A DNA stretch of 64,000 bases, from positions 4,301,001 through 4,365,000 of the forward strand of contig NZ_CP026363.1 in NCBI RefSeq assembly GCF_004117055.1, read 5' to 3'. Under the pieces are notes generated by a model. That model ran no database searches and had not been told where the DNA came from. It saw only the letters and a list, made by a program, of their open reading frames with translations. The stretch is from Brevibacillus agri (lineage in GTDB: Bacteria; Bacillota; Bacilli; Brevibacillales; Brevibacillaceae). Below, in pieces: positions 25,304-33,510 of this stretch (the first letter of the stretch is position 1; each line of letters starts with the position of its first letter). A program made the translations under genes and the position numbers.

Positions 25304-25534
25304 GGCTTCCACTCCCCGCTCTGTCTCTCATTTCTCGTAAAATGTGCTGTCCCTATGCTATCTAAATCGGCTGAAACCGTCAAATGTCAACAAGCATCCG
25401 CCATCTCTCCTATTGCAACGAGCTGGAGACTATTTTACACTTAATCTTGGTTTCGACAAAATTCGTCAACATCCACACTTCAGGCTGGCCGAATCGATCG
25501 CGTTTCGCCCGTCTTTGAAAAAGGAGCAAGAGAC
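25304..25534. other. Upstream region of the nucleoside hydrolase operon
   Basis: Gene-free. The hydrolase promoter should lie here, but no clear consensus boxes were recognised. Confidence 0.3.
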
Positions 25535-25866
25535 ATGCCCTCTGTGGAAAACAACGCAACCGACTTCTTTCCCTCGCCAAGCAGCAGCTTGTCCACGCTA
25601 TCATCCAAGCCAAAACAAAACCATATTTGCCCGTGTGGGGAGAGCTTTTTACTTCCTTGCGCGACATTGCCAGAATCGGGCGGCAGAGAGAGGAAAACAT
25701 TATGCTCTACTTGCTGCAGCCGACTGGCTCCATGTGGTATTTGTACAAGGAAAACCGCTTTCACGCCGATCTGCCCGATACTGGCATCTCGATCTCGCTG
25801 TCGCAGGAGCAGTTGATTGACGCCTTGCTGAAAGGCAGCTTTTCCCCGAAAATCCCGTCTGCGTAA
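25535..25866 (+). pseudogene. Small unknown gene split by a frameshift
   Basis: An AAGGAG site eight bases before the ATG at 25535 opens a frame (MPSVENNATDFF...). The protein-like sequence continues one frame over from about 25580: LAKQQLVHAIIQ, PVWGELFTSLRDIARIGRQ, LYLLQPTGSMWYLYKENRF, ending SPKIPSA at 25866. A single-base deletion in the pyrimidine run at about 25567-25585 explains it. Corrected length would be about 110 residues. Family not recognised. Alternatively the gene starts internally at the TTG at 25627. Confidence 0.5.
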
Positions 25867-25921
25867 ACGGCCGGCCCGCTCTGTTCGCCGAGTGGTTTTT
25901 GCTCTGTCTTGCGGCAAACAA

Positions 25922-25947
25922 AAAAATCCCAGGATCGTTTCCTGGGA
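25922..25947 (-). terminator. Terminator-like hairpin
   Basis: TCCCAGGA...TCCTGGGA stem followed on the minus strand by seven T residues; no minus-strand gene ends here. Confidence 0.55.
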
Positions 25948-26094
25948 AGAGGTAGTACGGAAGTATTCTACATCTACAAACCTACAAGATCTAGCTGTAT
26001 ATTCAGGTAATTGTACCTATTCTATCCATTCAAAAAGCTGTGTGTTTCGTTGCGAGTCTGCTTCTTCTCCTGCTGCCAAATTCCCGCAGATTTA

Positions 26095-26205
26095 CCCGCT
26101 TGAAAAAAAGAGGCGGCCCTCCTGCACAGTTTGGGTACCGCCATCCCGAACTTCCCCAAGTTCGTTCATATTGGAATTGTACTATGAAACTCTCTTATCG
26201 AAAAG
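26095..26205 (-). ncRNA. Candidate small RNA in the gene-free stretch 25.87-26.30 kb
   Basis: No coding sequence is supported in 25948-26257. Read on the minus strand, a GAACTT-GGGG-AAGTTC hairpin (about 26147-26162) is followed by GGCGG...CCGCC and TCTTTTTTT, a good intrinsic terminator. A TACAAT box lies upstream, but the -35 is poor. A short structured transcript is possible. On the + strand a GGGTACCGCC string resembles a T-box core, but no suitable gene follows. Confidence 0.3.
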
Positions 26206-26257
26206 TGTCAGGTTTTGTTTTATAGCGAAATAATGGGAAAAACGGTCGGAAAAGCAG

Positions 26258-26298
26258 AAAAAAAGCAAATCCCTGCCCCGTTTTCACGAGCAGGGATT
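26258..26298 (-). terminator. Terminator after the small hypothetical gene
   Basis: AATCCCTGC/GCAGGGATT stem, then TTGCTTTTTTT on the minus strand. Confidence 0.8.
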
Positions 26299-26303
26299 CA
26301 TTC

Positions 26304-26519
26304 CTACTTGGTATCCTTGCCGATTACGTCAGCAGCTCTCGGCCCAAATACGATGTACAAATAGACGTACTGGCTGACGCTCACTCTGGGAAAGACGAAG
26401 GCAACCCCTGTCTTCCCTGCGTACTGCCTGACCACAAACCGCAATTTGCCCGCTTTCAACCTTTTCAGGATGCGTGTCGCTTCTCGCCACGGTACGGAAA
26501 ACTGGACGTTTTTTTCCAT
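26304..26519 (-). CDS. Small hypothetical protein (71 aa)
   Basis: The start at 26519 follows GAGGTG with nine bases spacing. The product is basic, with KRLKAGKLRFVVRQYAG and a hydrophobic beta-rich C-terminal half (FVFPRVSVSQYVYLYIVFG). It has no signal peptide or recognised domain. It has its own strong terminator, which supports it as a real gene. Function unknown. Confidence 0.6.
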   Translation of the reverse strand: MEKNVQFSVPWREATRILKRLKAGKLRFVVRQYAGKTGVAFVFPRVSVSQYVYLYIVFGPRAADVIGKDTK

Positions 26520-26572
26520 CAGCACCAACACCTCACCGCAGCTAGTATGCCCCGATTGGAAAAATTACACAC

Positions 26573-27790
26573 TCATTCGTAGCGAAGCGCGTCGATCGGC
26601 TTCAGTTGGGCTGCCTTGCGCGCCGGGTAGACGCCAAAGATCACGCCAACCAAAGACGAGGTCAAAAACGCGTACAAAATCGGCGTCAGGCTGATCGAGG
26701 TCGCAAGCGAGCCGAGCTTGCTGATGAGGAGCGCGGCCCCTACCCCGATGGCAATTCCCAAAATGCCGCCAATCAGGCTGAGCGTAACCGCCTCGATCAA
26801 AAACTGGCGCAAAATATCCCGGCGCTTGGCCCCGATCGCCTTGCGAATCCCGATTTCGCGCGTGCGCTCTGTCACGGACACGAGCATGATGTTCATCACC
26901 CCGATCCCCCCGACGATCAGCGAGATCGCCGCAATGCCGGACAAGAGTGCCGTCATCGAGCTGGACACTTCCTGCGCCGTGCTGAGAATATCCGATTGGG
27001 ACGTAATGCGAAAATCGTCTGCCGCTTGCGGCCGCAGGTTGTGCTGGGCACGCAGCGTCTGGCGAATGTCCTGCTGCGCCGCGTCCATCGTGTCGGAGGA
27101 CGCAGCCGAGACGTAGATCGTGCTGACGTTTTTGCCGCCTGTCAGTCGGCTCATCGCGGTCGTAATCGGAATGAGAATCCTGTCGTCGTTGTTCGTCATA
27201 CCGGAGCTGCCCTGGCTTTTCAGCACGCCGATGATCGTAAACGGCACGCGATTGATCTGCACCGTCTGCCCCACCGGGTTCGTCGTCGTGTCCTTGAACA
27301 AGTTGCTGACGACCTCCGTCCCTACGACGGCGACGTTAAACTGCCGCGTCACCTCGAAGTTCGTGAAAAACCGGCCTTGTGCCACCTCTGCATTGCGCAC
27401 GCGCAAAAAATCGGCGGTTGTCCCCTCCAGCATGCTGGAATAGTTGTTGCTGCCCCAGACGATCTGGGCACGGCCGTTGACGCTCGGGGCGACGCCCGCG
27501 ACCGATTCCTTTTCTGCGATCGCTTCTGCGTCGGCCAGCGTCAACGTATTCAGCGACCCGGCTCCCAGGCTGACCCGGCCTTGCGTCGCTTGTCCTGGCG
27601 AGACGATCAGCAGGTTGCTGCCCAGGCCGTTGATCTGCGAGGCGACAGAGGAAGACGTGCCTTCCCCGATGGCGACCATCGCAATGACGGCCGCGACCCC
27701 GATGATAATCCCCAGCATCGTGAGCACGGAGCGCAAGCCGTTTGCCCGGATGCTGCGAAACGAAATGCGTACACACTCGATCAAGCTCAT
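26573..27790 (-). CDS. ABC transporter permease, MacB type
   Basis: A 405-residue FtsX/MacB-like permease. TM1 follows [24 protein letters not shown] (residues about 19-42), then comes a large extracytoplasmic MacB core domain (about 45-260), then three C-terminal helices ([20 protein letters not shown], and two beyond [18 protein letters not shown] [18 protein letters not shown]). It works with the ATPase and membrane-fusion protein upstream to export peptides, lipids or drugs. The start at 27790 overlaps the ATPase stop by 4 bp. Confidence 0.9.
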   Translation of the reverse strand: MSLIECVRISFRSIRANGLRSVLTMLGIIIGVAAVIAMVAIGEGTSSSVASQINGLGSNLLIVSPGQATQGRVSLGAGSLNTLTLADAEAIAEKESVAGVAPSVNGRAQIVWGSNNYSSMLEGTTADFLRVRNAEVAQGRFFTNFEVTRQFNVAVVGTEVVSNLFKDTTTNPVGQTVQINRVPFTIIGVLKSQGSSGMTNNDDRILIPITTAMSRLTGGKNVSTIYVSAASSDTMDAAQQDIRQTLRAQHNLRPQAADDFRITSQSDILSTAQEVSSSMTALLSGIAAISLIVGGIGVMNIMLVSVTERTREIGIRKAIGAKRRDILRQFLIEAVTLSLIGGILGIAIGVGAALLISKLGSLATSISLTPILYAFLTSSLVGVIFGVYPARKAAQLKPIDALRYE

Positions 27791-28509
27791 GTTCTCACTT
27801 CCTCTGCCCACGCTCTTCTGCGCTCTTTTACCACTTCATTGGCGATGATCTGGCCGTCGCGAAAACGGACAATCCGCTTGGCATACTCGGCAATATCCGG
27901 CTCATGCGTGACGAGGATGACGGTTTTGCCTTCGTCGTTAAGCCGCTGGAAAATGCCCATGATCTCTTCGCTCGTCCTGGTATCCAGGGCGCCAGTCGGC
28001 TCGTCCGCCAGCAAAATGACCGGATCGTTGACCAGCGCCCGGGCAATTGATACCCGCTGCTGCTGGCCGCCCGACAGCTCGTTCGGCTTGTTGTTCAACC
28101 GCTCGGCCAGCCCCACGCTGGTCAGCGCCCTGATCGCTCTCTCCCTGCGCTCTTTGGCGGGCGTGCCGCCGTACAACAGCGGCAGCTCCACGTTTTCCAC
28201 CGCTGTCGTGCGCGGGAGCAGATTGAAGTTTTGAAAAACAAAGCCGATTTTCTGGTTGCGAATCTCCGCCAGCTCGTCATCGTGCGCCTCGGAAACAGGG
28301 TGGCCGTCCAAGTAAAACTCTCCCGCCGTCGGCTTGTCGAGGCAGCCGATCACGTTCATCATCGACGATTTGCCCGAGCCGGACGGCCCCATGATCGCCA
28401 CGAAGTCGCCCTCTTCAATCGTCAGGCTGACGCCGCGCAAGGCCAAAATTTCCTGGTCGCCGATCTGATACTGCTTTTTCAGCCCTTCAATTTGTATGAC
28501 TGGTCTCAT
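27787..28509 (-). CDS. ABC transporter ATP-binding protein, MacB/LolD type
   Basis: A 240-residue ATPase: Walker [11 protein letters not shown]-loop VFQNFNLLP, signature LSGGQQQR, Walker [14 protein letters not shown], and H-loop VTHE. The pattern is typical of the MacB/LolD/BceA group. It overlaps the permease gene and follows the membrane-fusion gene by 4 bp, so all three form one operon. Confidence 0.93.
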   Translation of the reverse strand: MRPVIQIEGLKKQYQIGDQEILALRGVSLTIEEGDFVAIMGPSGSGKSSMMNVIGCLDKPTAGEFYLDGHPVSEAHDDELAEIRNQKIGFVFQNFNLLPRTTAVENVELPLLYGGTPAKERRERAIRALTSVGLAERLNNKPNELSGGQQQRVSIARALVNDPVILLADEPTGALDTRTSEEIMGIFQRLNDEGKTVILVTHEPDIAEYAKRIVRFRDGQIIANEVVKERRRAWAEEVRT

Positions 28510-28513
28510 CTTC

Positions 28514-30169
28514 TCATCGTCCCCTCATCTGGACGACGCCTCCGCCACCTGGGAAGCCGCCAAGGCCGGGCATTCCGCCTCCCATTCGGGCACCGTTCTG
28601 ATTGGACGTCGACGAGCTTGTGCTTGTGCTGATCGGAACGACGACTCTGTCCCCTTCCTTCAAACCTTCCAGCACTTCTACGCGATCCGCCGCAAAAAAT
28701 CCGATCTTGATCGGCACGAACTGGTACGGCATGGAAGCCATTCTGCCTTCTCTTGCGCTTGTGCGCTCGCCCGTCTGCCCCGCTTGCCGCTCTGCTCCCG
28801 CCTCCGGCTTGGCCTCGGACTTCCCGGCTGCAGATTGTTCGGTCGCACCGCTCTCGGCTCCGGCGCTGTTTCCGCTTCCGGACATCAGGTAGACGCCGTC
28901 CTTGCCGTTTTGCGTCTGCAAAGCATAGGCCGGTACGTACAGCACATCCTTGTGCGTTCCCAACTCGATCGTGACGTTCATCGTCATCCCGATTTTCAGC
29001 TTGCTGTCCTTGTTGGTGACGGAGAGCAGCACATCATAGCTCGTGACACCGGAGTCTGTCTTCGCCTCCGGGTAAATCAGCTTGACTTTTCCCGTAAAAG
29101 TTTCATCCGGATACGAGCTGGTCGTAAACGACACGGGCAAGCCTTCTTTTACTTTTCCGATGTCGCTCTGGCTGATCTGGGCCAGCACCTCTAGCTCGCC
29201 GGAGTTGGAATTATCCATAATAATAAAATCATTGCCTGGAATTTCGCCGACATTGCCGTTCAACTGGACGATCACGCCGTCCATCGGCGCCCGCAGCGTC
29301 ACGGCGTTCAATGCCTTTTGCGCTTTTTGCAGTTCGGCCTTCGCTTGCTCGACCGCAGCCTTCGCCGCGAGAATCGTCGCCGAATCCGGCCCTTCCTGCG
29401 CTTCTTTCAACGCCTCCTGTGCCGTCTGATAGGAAGCGAGTGCCTGCTCGACCTTTACGCCAGACTGCGAGCTTGTCTGCCCCGCCGTCAGCACAGCCGA
29501 ATTGTAATCCCGCTTCGCCTGCTCCAAAGCGTCTTGCGCATTGTCGTACTCGGTCTGCGAGATCGCGCCCGCCTCAAACAGTTTCTTTTGCGAATCAAAC
29601 GTCTTCTGGGCGTTGTCGAGATTCGCCTTCGCCTTGGCTACGTCGTTCGTCGCCTTTTGCCCGTCGATATTTTGCTTCGCCAGCTCCAGCTCGTTTTTCG
29701 CCTGGGTGACAGCCGCCTGCAGGGAGCTGATTTCCGCCGCGCTCTTGCGCTTTTGCGCATCCTCCAGCTTCGCTTGTGCCGATAAAAGGTTCGCCTGGGC
29801 GTTGGTCACCTGGATTTTGGCGACGGAATCATCCATCGTAGCCAGTACCTGGCCAGCCTTTACATGGTCGCCGATTTTGACCTGGATCGTCGAGATGGCA
29901 TCTTTGGCGTCCTCTGCGTCTGAAAACGAGAGCGAGGACCGCTTGGAAGCCTGCACAGTCCCGGACGCCAGCACGGTTTCCGAAACATCGCCCCTTTTCA
30001 CCGTGACGACCTGATACGCCGCCTGTGCCCGTTCCGGGGTCAAAAGCGTCCGGTAGCCGAACACGCCCCCTCCTGCGATCACCGCGACAGCCAGTCCGAC
30101 GATGATCCATTTTTTCTTGCTATTTCGCGCCCCCGAAAACAACGTCCGCTTTTTCTCCGATTGCGTCAC
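28514..30169 (-). CDS. Membrane-fusion/adaptor protein (HlyD/MacA family)
   Basis: About 551 residues: one N-terminal helix ([20 protein letters not shown]), a lipoyl-like half ([20 protein letters not shown]), a long Ala/Gln/Lys-rich coiled coil (about 125-300), the second lipoyl half ([19 protein letters not shown]), a beta-barrel, and a low-complexity Gly/Ser/Met-rich C-terminus. The GTG at 30169 is preferred because AGGAGG lies seven bases upstream; an ATG six codons earlier has no site. In Gram-positives such adaptors join MacB-like transporters. The Ser/Glu-rich insertion near residue 410-460 is unusual. Confidence 0.88.
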   Translation of the reverse strand: MTQSEKKRTLFSGARNSKKKWIIVGLAVAVIAGGGVFGYRTLLTPERAQAAYQVVTVKRGDVSETVLASGTVQASKRSSLSFSDAEDAKDAISTIQVKIGDHVKAGQVLATMDDSVAKIQVTNAQANLLSAQAKLEDAQKRKSAAEISSLQAAVTQAKNELELAKQNIDGQKATNDVAKAKANLDNAQKTFDSQKKLFEAGAISQTEYDNAQDALEQAKRDYNSAVLTAGQTSSQSGVKVEQALASYQTAQEALKEAQEGPDSATILAAKAAVEQAKAELQKAQKALNAVTLRAPMDGVIVQLNGNVGEIPGNDFIIMDNSNSGELEVLAQISQSDIGKVKEGLPVSFTTSSYPDETFTGKVKLIYPEAKTDSGVTSYDVLLSVTNKDSKLKIGMTMNVTIELGTHKDVLYVPAYALQTQNGKDGVYLMSGSGNSAGAESGATEQSAAGKSEAKPEAGAERQAGQTGERTSAREGRMASMPYQFVPIKIGFFAADRVEVLEGLKEGDRVVVPISTSTSSSTSNQNGARMGGGMPGLGGFPGGGGVVQMRGR

Positions 30170-30354
30170 ACCAAATCCTCCTGCCATTTGCGTAATGACT
30201 GGGAAGCTGCTTGTCTTCCCTGTTGCGATCAATATACGGAACGAATGCGTCAGGGAAAAGTCAGATGGAAGGGAGTGGTGTGAAATGTCGTCACGGCTGG
30301 TTCCGCAGCTTTTTCACTTCATGTTCGGTCATGTTCGATAGAGGGCAACTGTAC

Positions 30355-30387
30355 GAAAAATCGACCAGCCAATTGGTCTGGTCGATT
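30355..30387 (-). terminator. Terminator after the sensor kinase
   Basis: AATCGACCAG/CTGGTCGATT stem followed by TTTTT on the minus strand. It separates the two-component genes from the efflux operon; the rest of 30170-30354 holds no gene. Confidence 0.75.
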
Positions 30388-30402
30388 GCGTACAATTCGT
30401 GG

Positions 30403-31809
30403 CTAGGCGCGCAAAAGCAACGTAAACGTACTCCCTGCCCTGCTGCTTTCGGACAGCAGCAGCTTGCCCCCCAGCGCCTGCGCGATCATTTTGCTGAACG
30501 ACAGGCCAAGGCCGAGCCCGCGGACGAGATGCTTCTTTTCCTCGCCCCGGTAAAAGCGCTCGAAAATAAGCGGCTGCTCCGCTTCCGGGATGCCCGAGCC
30601 TGTATCTTTGACATCAATGCGAATTTCATCGCCCGTGCGAGACAGGGACACGACGATCTTTCCGGCCGAGTCCATCGCCTGCGCGGCGTTGTTTAACAGG
30701 TTGTACAAAATTTGCTGCACGCGCAGCGGATCGGTGCTCGCGATGATCGGCTCCTCCGGCTTGACGATGGACAGCTCAATCTGCTCTACCTCCTGCACGA
30801 TCTGCCACTGATGGGTAATTTCCTGCACCAGCTCGTATATGTTTTGCTGTTCGCGGCGAATGCGGATGTCGCCGACGGCAAAAGAGTTGAAGTCGAGCAA
30901 GTCCTCGACCATTTTTTGCAGGCGGACTGTCTCCTTCGAGCAAATCTCCAAAAACTCTTTGGCCTCCTCGCCGCCGACGATGTCGTCCTTGACCGCCTGT
31001 ACCAGCCCGCTGATCGACGTGACGGGCGTTTTCAGCTCATGCGTCACTCCGGCCAACAGCTCGGTGCGCATCAGCTCCAGTTGCCGCAGGCGATCCGCCA
31101 TTTCCTTGAACGAGTGGATCAGCTCGTAAATCTCATCCTCGCGCCTGTCTTTTTCCAGATGAATGTCGTAATTGCCCATGACGATCTGCTTGGCCGCGTC
31201 TGCCACTTCCTTGATCGGCGTCGACAGCTTTTTCGTCAGCAAGTAGATGACCAGCCAGCCCAGCAGGCCAAGGCTTATCAGCATCGTGAACAAAAGCTGA
31301 AACTCCGTCGTGCTGCGGGTCAAATCCTGCATGGGCGTAAACAGCATGACCCAGCCCACCGTTTGCTGGTTGACCTGGATGCTTTTTTTCACAAACAGCA
31401 GCTTTTCTCCCCGGTCCAGTTCTACCTGCGACATGCTCTCATCCGTTGCCACCAGATCACGGGCCATCCGCCTCAACTCGGAGCTGAACGGCCCCGGCCC
31501 GCCAAACACCGCGCGATGATCGGCATCCAAAATGACCATGAACGGCTTGTAATTGACGCGCAGCGACTCCTGGCGACTGTCGAGCAGGCGGAACAGGAAA
31601 GGCGCCGTGATGACCCGCCCGTTGGCGTCAACCACCCGATCCGACACCTCGGCTGCCATCAGCCGCATGAAGTCCAGCCGTTTTTGCTTTTCGCTGTAGT
31701 TGATCCAGTAGCTGGACGCGATGCCGATGACCAACAGGCCGATGCAGAGCGTGATTAAATACCGCGTCGTCCAATAGCGAAACAGGGAAATGCGCTTTTT
31801 TTCACTCAT
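30403..31809 (-). CDS. Sensor histidine kinase
   Basis: A 468-residue two-helix sensor: TM1 (about 17-37), extracytoplasmic domain (about 38-160), TM2 (about 168-190), HAMP (about 192-245), HisKA with GVTHELKTPVTSI, and HATPase_c with DTGSGIPEAEQ and GLGLGLSFSK. The start at 31809 overlaps the response-regulator stop. It lies upstream of the MacAB-like operon and probably controls it in response to envelope stress or an antimicrobial; the signal is unknown. Confidence 0.9.
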   Translation of the reverse strand: MSEKKRISLFRYWTTRYLITLCIGLLVIGIASSYWINYSEKQKRLDFMRLMAAEVSDRVVDANGRVITAPFLFRLLDSRQESLRVNYKPFMVILDADHRAVFGGPGPFSSELRRMARDLVATDESMSQVELDRGEKLLFVKKSIQVNQQTVGWVMLFTPMQDLTRSTTEFQLLFTMLISLGLLGWLVIYLLTKKLSTPIKEVADAAKQIVMGNYDIHLEKDRREDEIYELIHSFKEMADRLRQLELMRTELLAGVTHELKTPVTSISGLVQAVKDDIVGGEEAKEFLEICSKETVRLQKMVEDLLDFNSFAVGDIRIRREQQNIYELVQEITHQWQIVQEVEQIELSIVKPEEPIIASTDPLRVQQILYNLLNNAAQAMDSAGKIVVSLSRTGDEIRIDVKDTGSGIPEAEQPLIFERFYRGEEKKHLVRGLGLGLSFSKMIAQALGGKLLLSESSRAGSTFTLLLRA

Positions 31810-32485
31810 AGACGCAAAGCTTGTAACCCAAGCCACGGTACGTGCGGATTTCCCCTTCGGACGCTGGCCAGTTTTCCAGCGATCGGCGGATGCGCTTGAT
31901 CGCCAGGTCTACGGCGCGGTCGCTGCCCTCGTAGTCCATGCCCCACACTTGCTCGATCAGTTGCTCCCGCGTAAACGTCTGATTTTTGTACTGGGCGAGA
32001 AACAAAAACAGCGACAAGTCTTTTGGCGTAAACGCCAGCTCTACGCCGTGCAGCGTAACCGTGTACGCCTTGAAGTCGATTTTCAGGCTGCCGAACTGCT
32101 TGACCTGATCTCCCTCGATAATTTGCTTGGAGCGGCGCAGCACCGCCTTGACACGGGCCACGACTTCGTCGGCAATAAACGGCTTGGTGATGTAGTCATC
32201 CGCTCCCTGATTCAGCCCTGTAAGCTTGTTGTCGATATGCCCGAGCGCCGTCAGCATGATGACGGGGCAAGAGCTTTTCGACCGTATGTATTCTAAAATG
32301 CTCCACCCGCTCCGGCCCGGCAGCATGACGTCGAGCAGCACCAGGGCAGGATTGAACGAATCGAACTTGCGCTGGGCCTCGTCCCCGTTAAACGCCTGTT
32401 CGACGCAGAACTGATGTTTTTCCAGGTACGCCTTCAGCACCCGAGAGATGGGCAGCTCGTCTTCCACGATCAGGATGTTTGTCAT
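31802..32485 (-). CDS. OmpR/PhoB-family response regulator
   Basis: A 227-residue regulator: receiver domain (1-118, Asp52 in VLLDVMLPG, Lys in DDYITKPF) and a C-terminal winged helix (about 130-225, TFTREQLIEQVWG, VDLAIKRIRRSL, RTYRGLGYK). Partner of the kinase just downstream (8-bp overlap region). Repeats ATGTC-N6-ATGTC in its upstream region are suited to an OmpR-type dimer. Confidence 0.93.
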   Translation of the reverse strand: MTNILIVEDELPISRVLKAYLEKHQFCVEQAFNGDEAQRKFDSFNPALVLLDVMLPGRSGWSILEYIRSKSSCPVIMLTALGHIDNKLTGLNQGADDYITKPFIADEVVARVKAVLRRSKQIIEGDQVKQFGSLKIDFKAYTVTLHGVELAFTPKDLSLFLFLAQYKNQTFTREQLIEQVWGMDYEGSDRAVDLAIKRIRRSLENWPASEGEIRTYRGLGYKLCVYE

Positions 32486-32535
32486 TCCAGTTTCTCTCCC
32501 CTCGAAAACGGACAGGTCTTCCCCCTTTAGCGTAG

Positions 32536-32560
32536 GACATGAATATGTCAGGCAAATGTC
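32536..32560. promoter_or_regulatory. Candidate response-regulator binding repeats
   Basis: GACAT (32536-32540), then ATGTC at 32545-32549 and 32556-32560: direct repeats 11 bp apart, the usual spacing for OmpR-family dimers. Located between the response-regulator gene and bluB. Confidence 0.45.
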
Positions 32561-32623
32561 TGGAACATGAGCTTGCGCATCAGTAAAATGAAGGAAGCCG
32601 TAGCAAACAGGGAGGTTTTACTC

Positions 32624-33325
32624 ATGAAGCGTTTGACACCGGAAGAAAAAAACGGTCTGTACAAGGCTATCAGCAATCGTCGCGATATACGCACGTTTCG
32701 CCCTGATCCAATCCCACCGGAAAAAATTGCCATGATTTTGGCCGCTGCCCATCACGCCCCTTCCGTCGGATTCATGCAGCCGTGGAATTTTATTCTCGTA
32801 GAGGACGAGCCGACCAAGCAGGAGTTGGCAGACTGTGCGGACAAAGAACGGCGCGCGCTCGCCATCCACTACGAGGGAACAGGGCGCGAATCGGCTTTTC
32901 TGGCGCTGAAAATCCAGGGCATCAAGGAAGCGCCGCTCACCATCTGCGTCACCTGCGATCCGACGCGGGGCGGCGATCACGTGCTTGGGCGCAATTCGAT
33001 TCCCGAGACAGATATCATGTCGGTAAGCTGTGCCATTCAAAACATGTGGCTCGCGGCATATGCGGAAGATTTGGCGATGGGCTGGGTCAGCTTTTACAAA
33101 AAGGCGGACGTCCGCCGCATCTTGAACATCCCGCCGCACATCGACCCTGTCGCGTTGTTGTCCATCGGCTATACCGATCATTACCCGGATCGGCCGCTTT
33201 TGGAGCTGCACCAATGGGCAAAGCGGGAAGACTTGCAGCAGTTGATCTATCGCGGCCGCTGGGGAAACAGCCCGTCCGGCAAACAAAATGGACTGCCCGA
33301 TGAACAGGCAGTCCCAAGGAAATAG
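32624..33325 (+). CDS. bluB: 5,6-dimethylbenzimidazole synthase BluB
   Basis: A 233-residue nitroreductase-fold flavoprotein. It converts reduced FMN into 5,6-dimethylbenzimidazole, the lower ligand of cobalamin. BluB signatures: RRDIRTFRPDPIP, HHAPSVGFMQPWNF and the C-terminal GYTDHYPDRPLLE. The start at 32624 has GGAGG nine bases upstream; an in-frame ATG 57 bp earlier has no site. No other cobalamin genes lie nearby. Confidence 0.92.
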   Translation: MKRLTPEEKNGLYKAISNRRDIRTFRPDPIPPEKIAMILAAAHHAPSVGFMQPWNFILVEDEPTKQELADCADKERRALAIHYEGTGRESAFLALKIQGIKEAPLTICVTCDPTRGGDHVLGRNSIPETDIMSVSCAIQNMWLAAYAEDLAMGWVSFYKKADVRRILNIPPHIDPVALLSIGYTDHYPDRPLLELHQWAKREDLQQLIYRGRWGNSPSGKQNGLPDEQAVPRK

Positions 33326-33510
33326 AGAGGGTAGTACGTGAATCGCGGTATGTTCCTGACGGCCGCAAACCGCGTGAAAGTTTCAGTTTCAAGCCGACTT
33401 GCGCACATGGAACTAGGAAGTTGGGAAATATCGCCCTGAGCCTGGTTGCGCCCGTCGGCTTTTTCTGGTTCGATCTCTACAAAAGCGGCAAGCCCGCAAG
33501 CCCCAATGTA
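33326..33510. other. Gene-free stretch between bluB and hrpB
   Basis: A GTG frame after GAGAGGG (about 33339) runs only about 32 codons. Another frame with no start reads LGNIALSLVAPVGFFWFDLY and is hydrophobic, perhaps a gene tail. Nothing can be assigned. Confidence 0.3.

Noticed and set aside
26085..26165. A T-box-like string GGGTACCGCC on the + strand
   Set aside because: The surrounding T-box stem I and specifier features were not found, and no aminoacyl-tRNA or amino-acid gene follows.
25892..26233. A 113-codon + strand ORF
   Set aside because: Runs through two terminator hairpins, no ribosome site and no coherent sequence.
33421..33510. Hydrophobic frame LGNIALSLVAPVGFFWFDLY
   Set aside because: No start codon and overlaps the end of hrpB; could be a gene tail but cannot be assigned.
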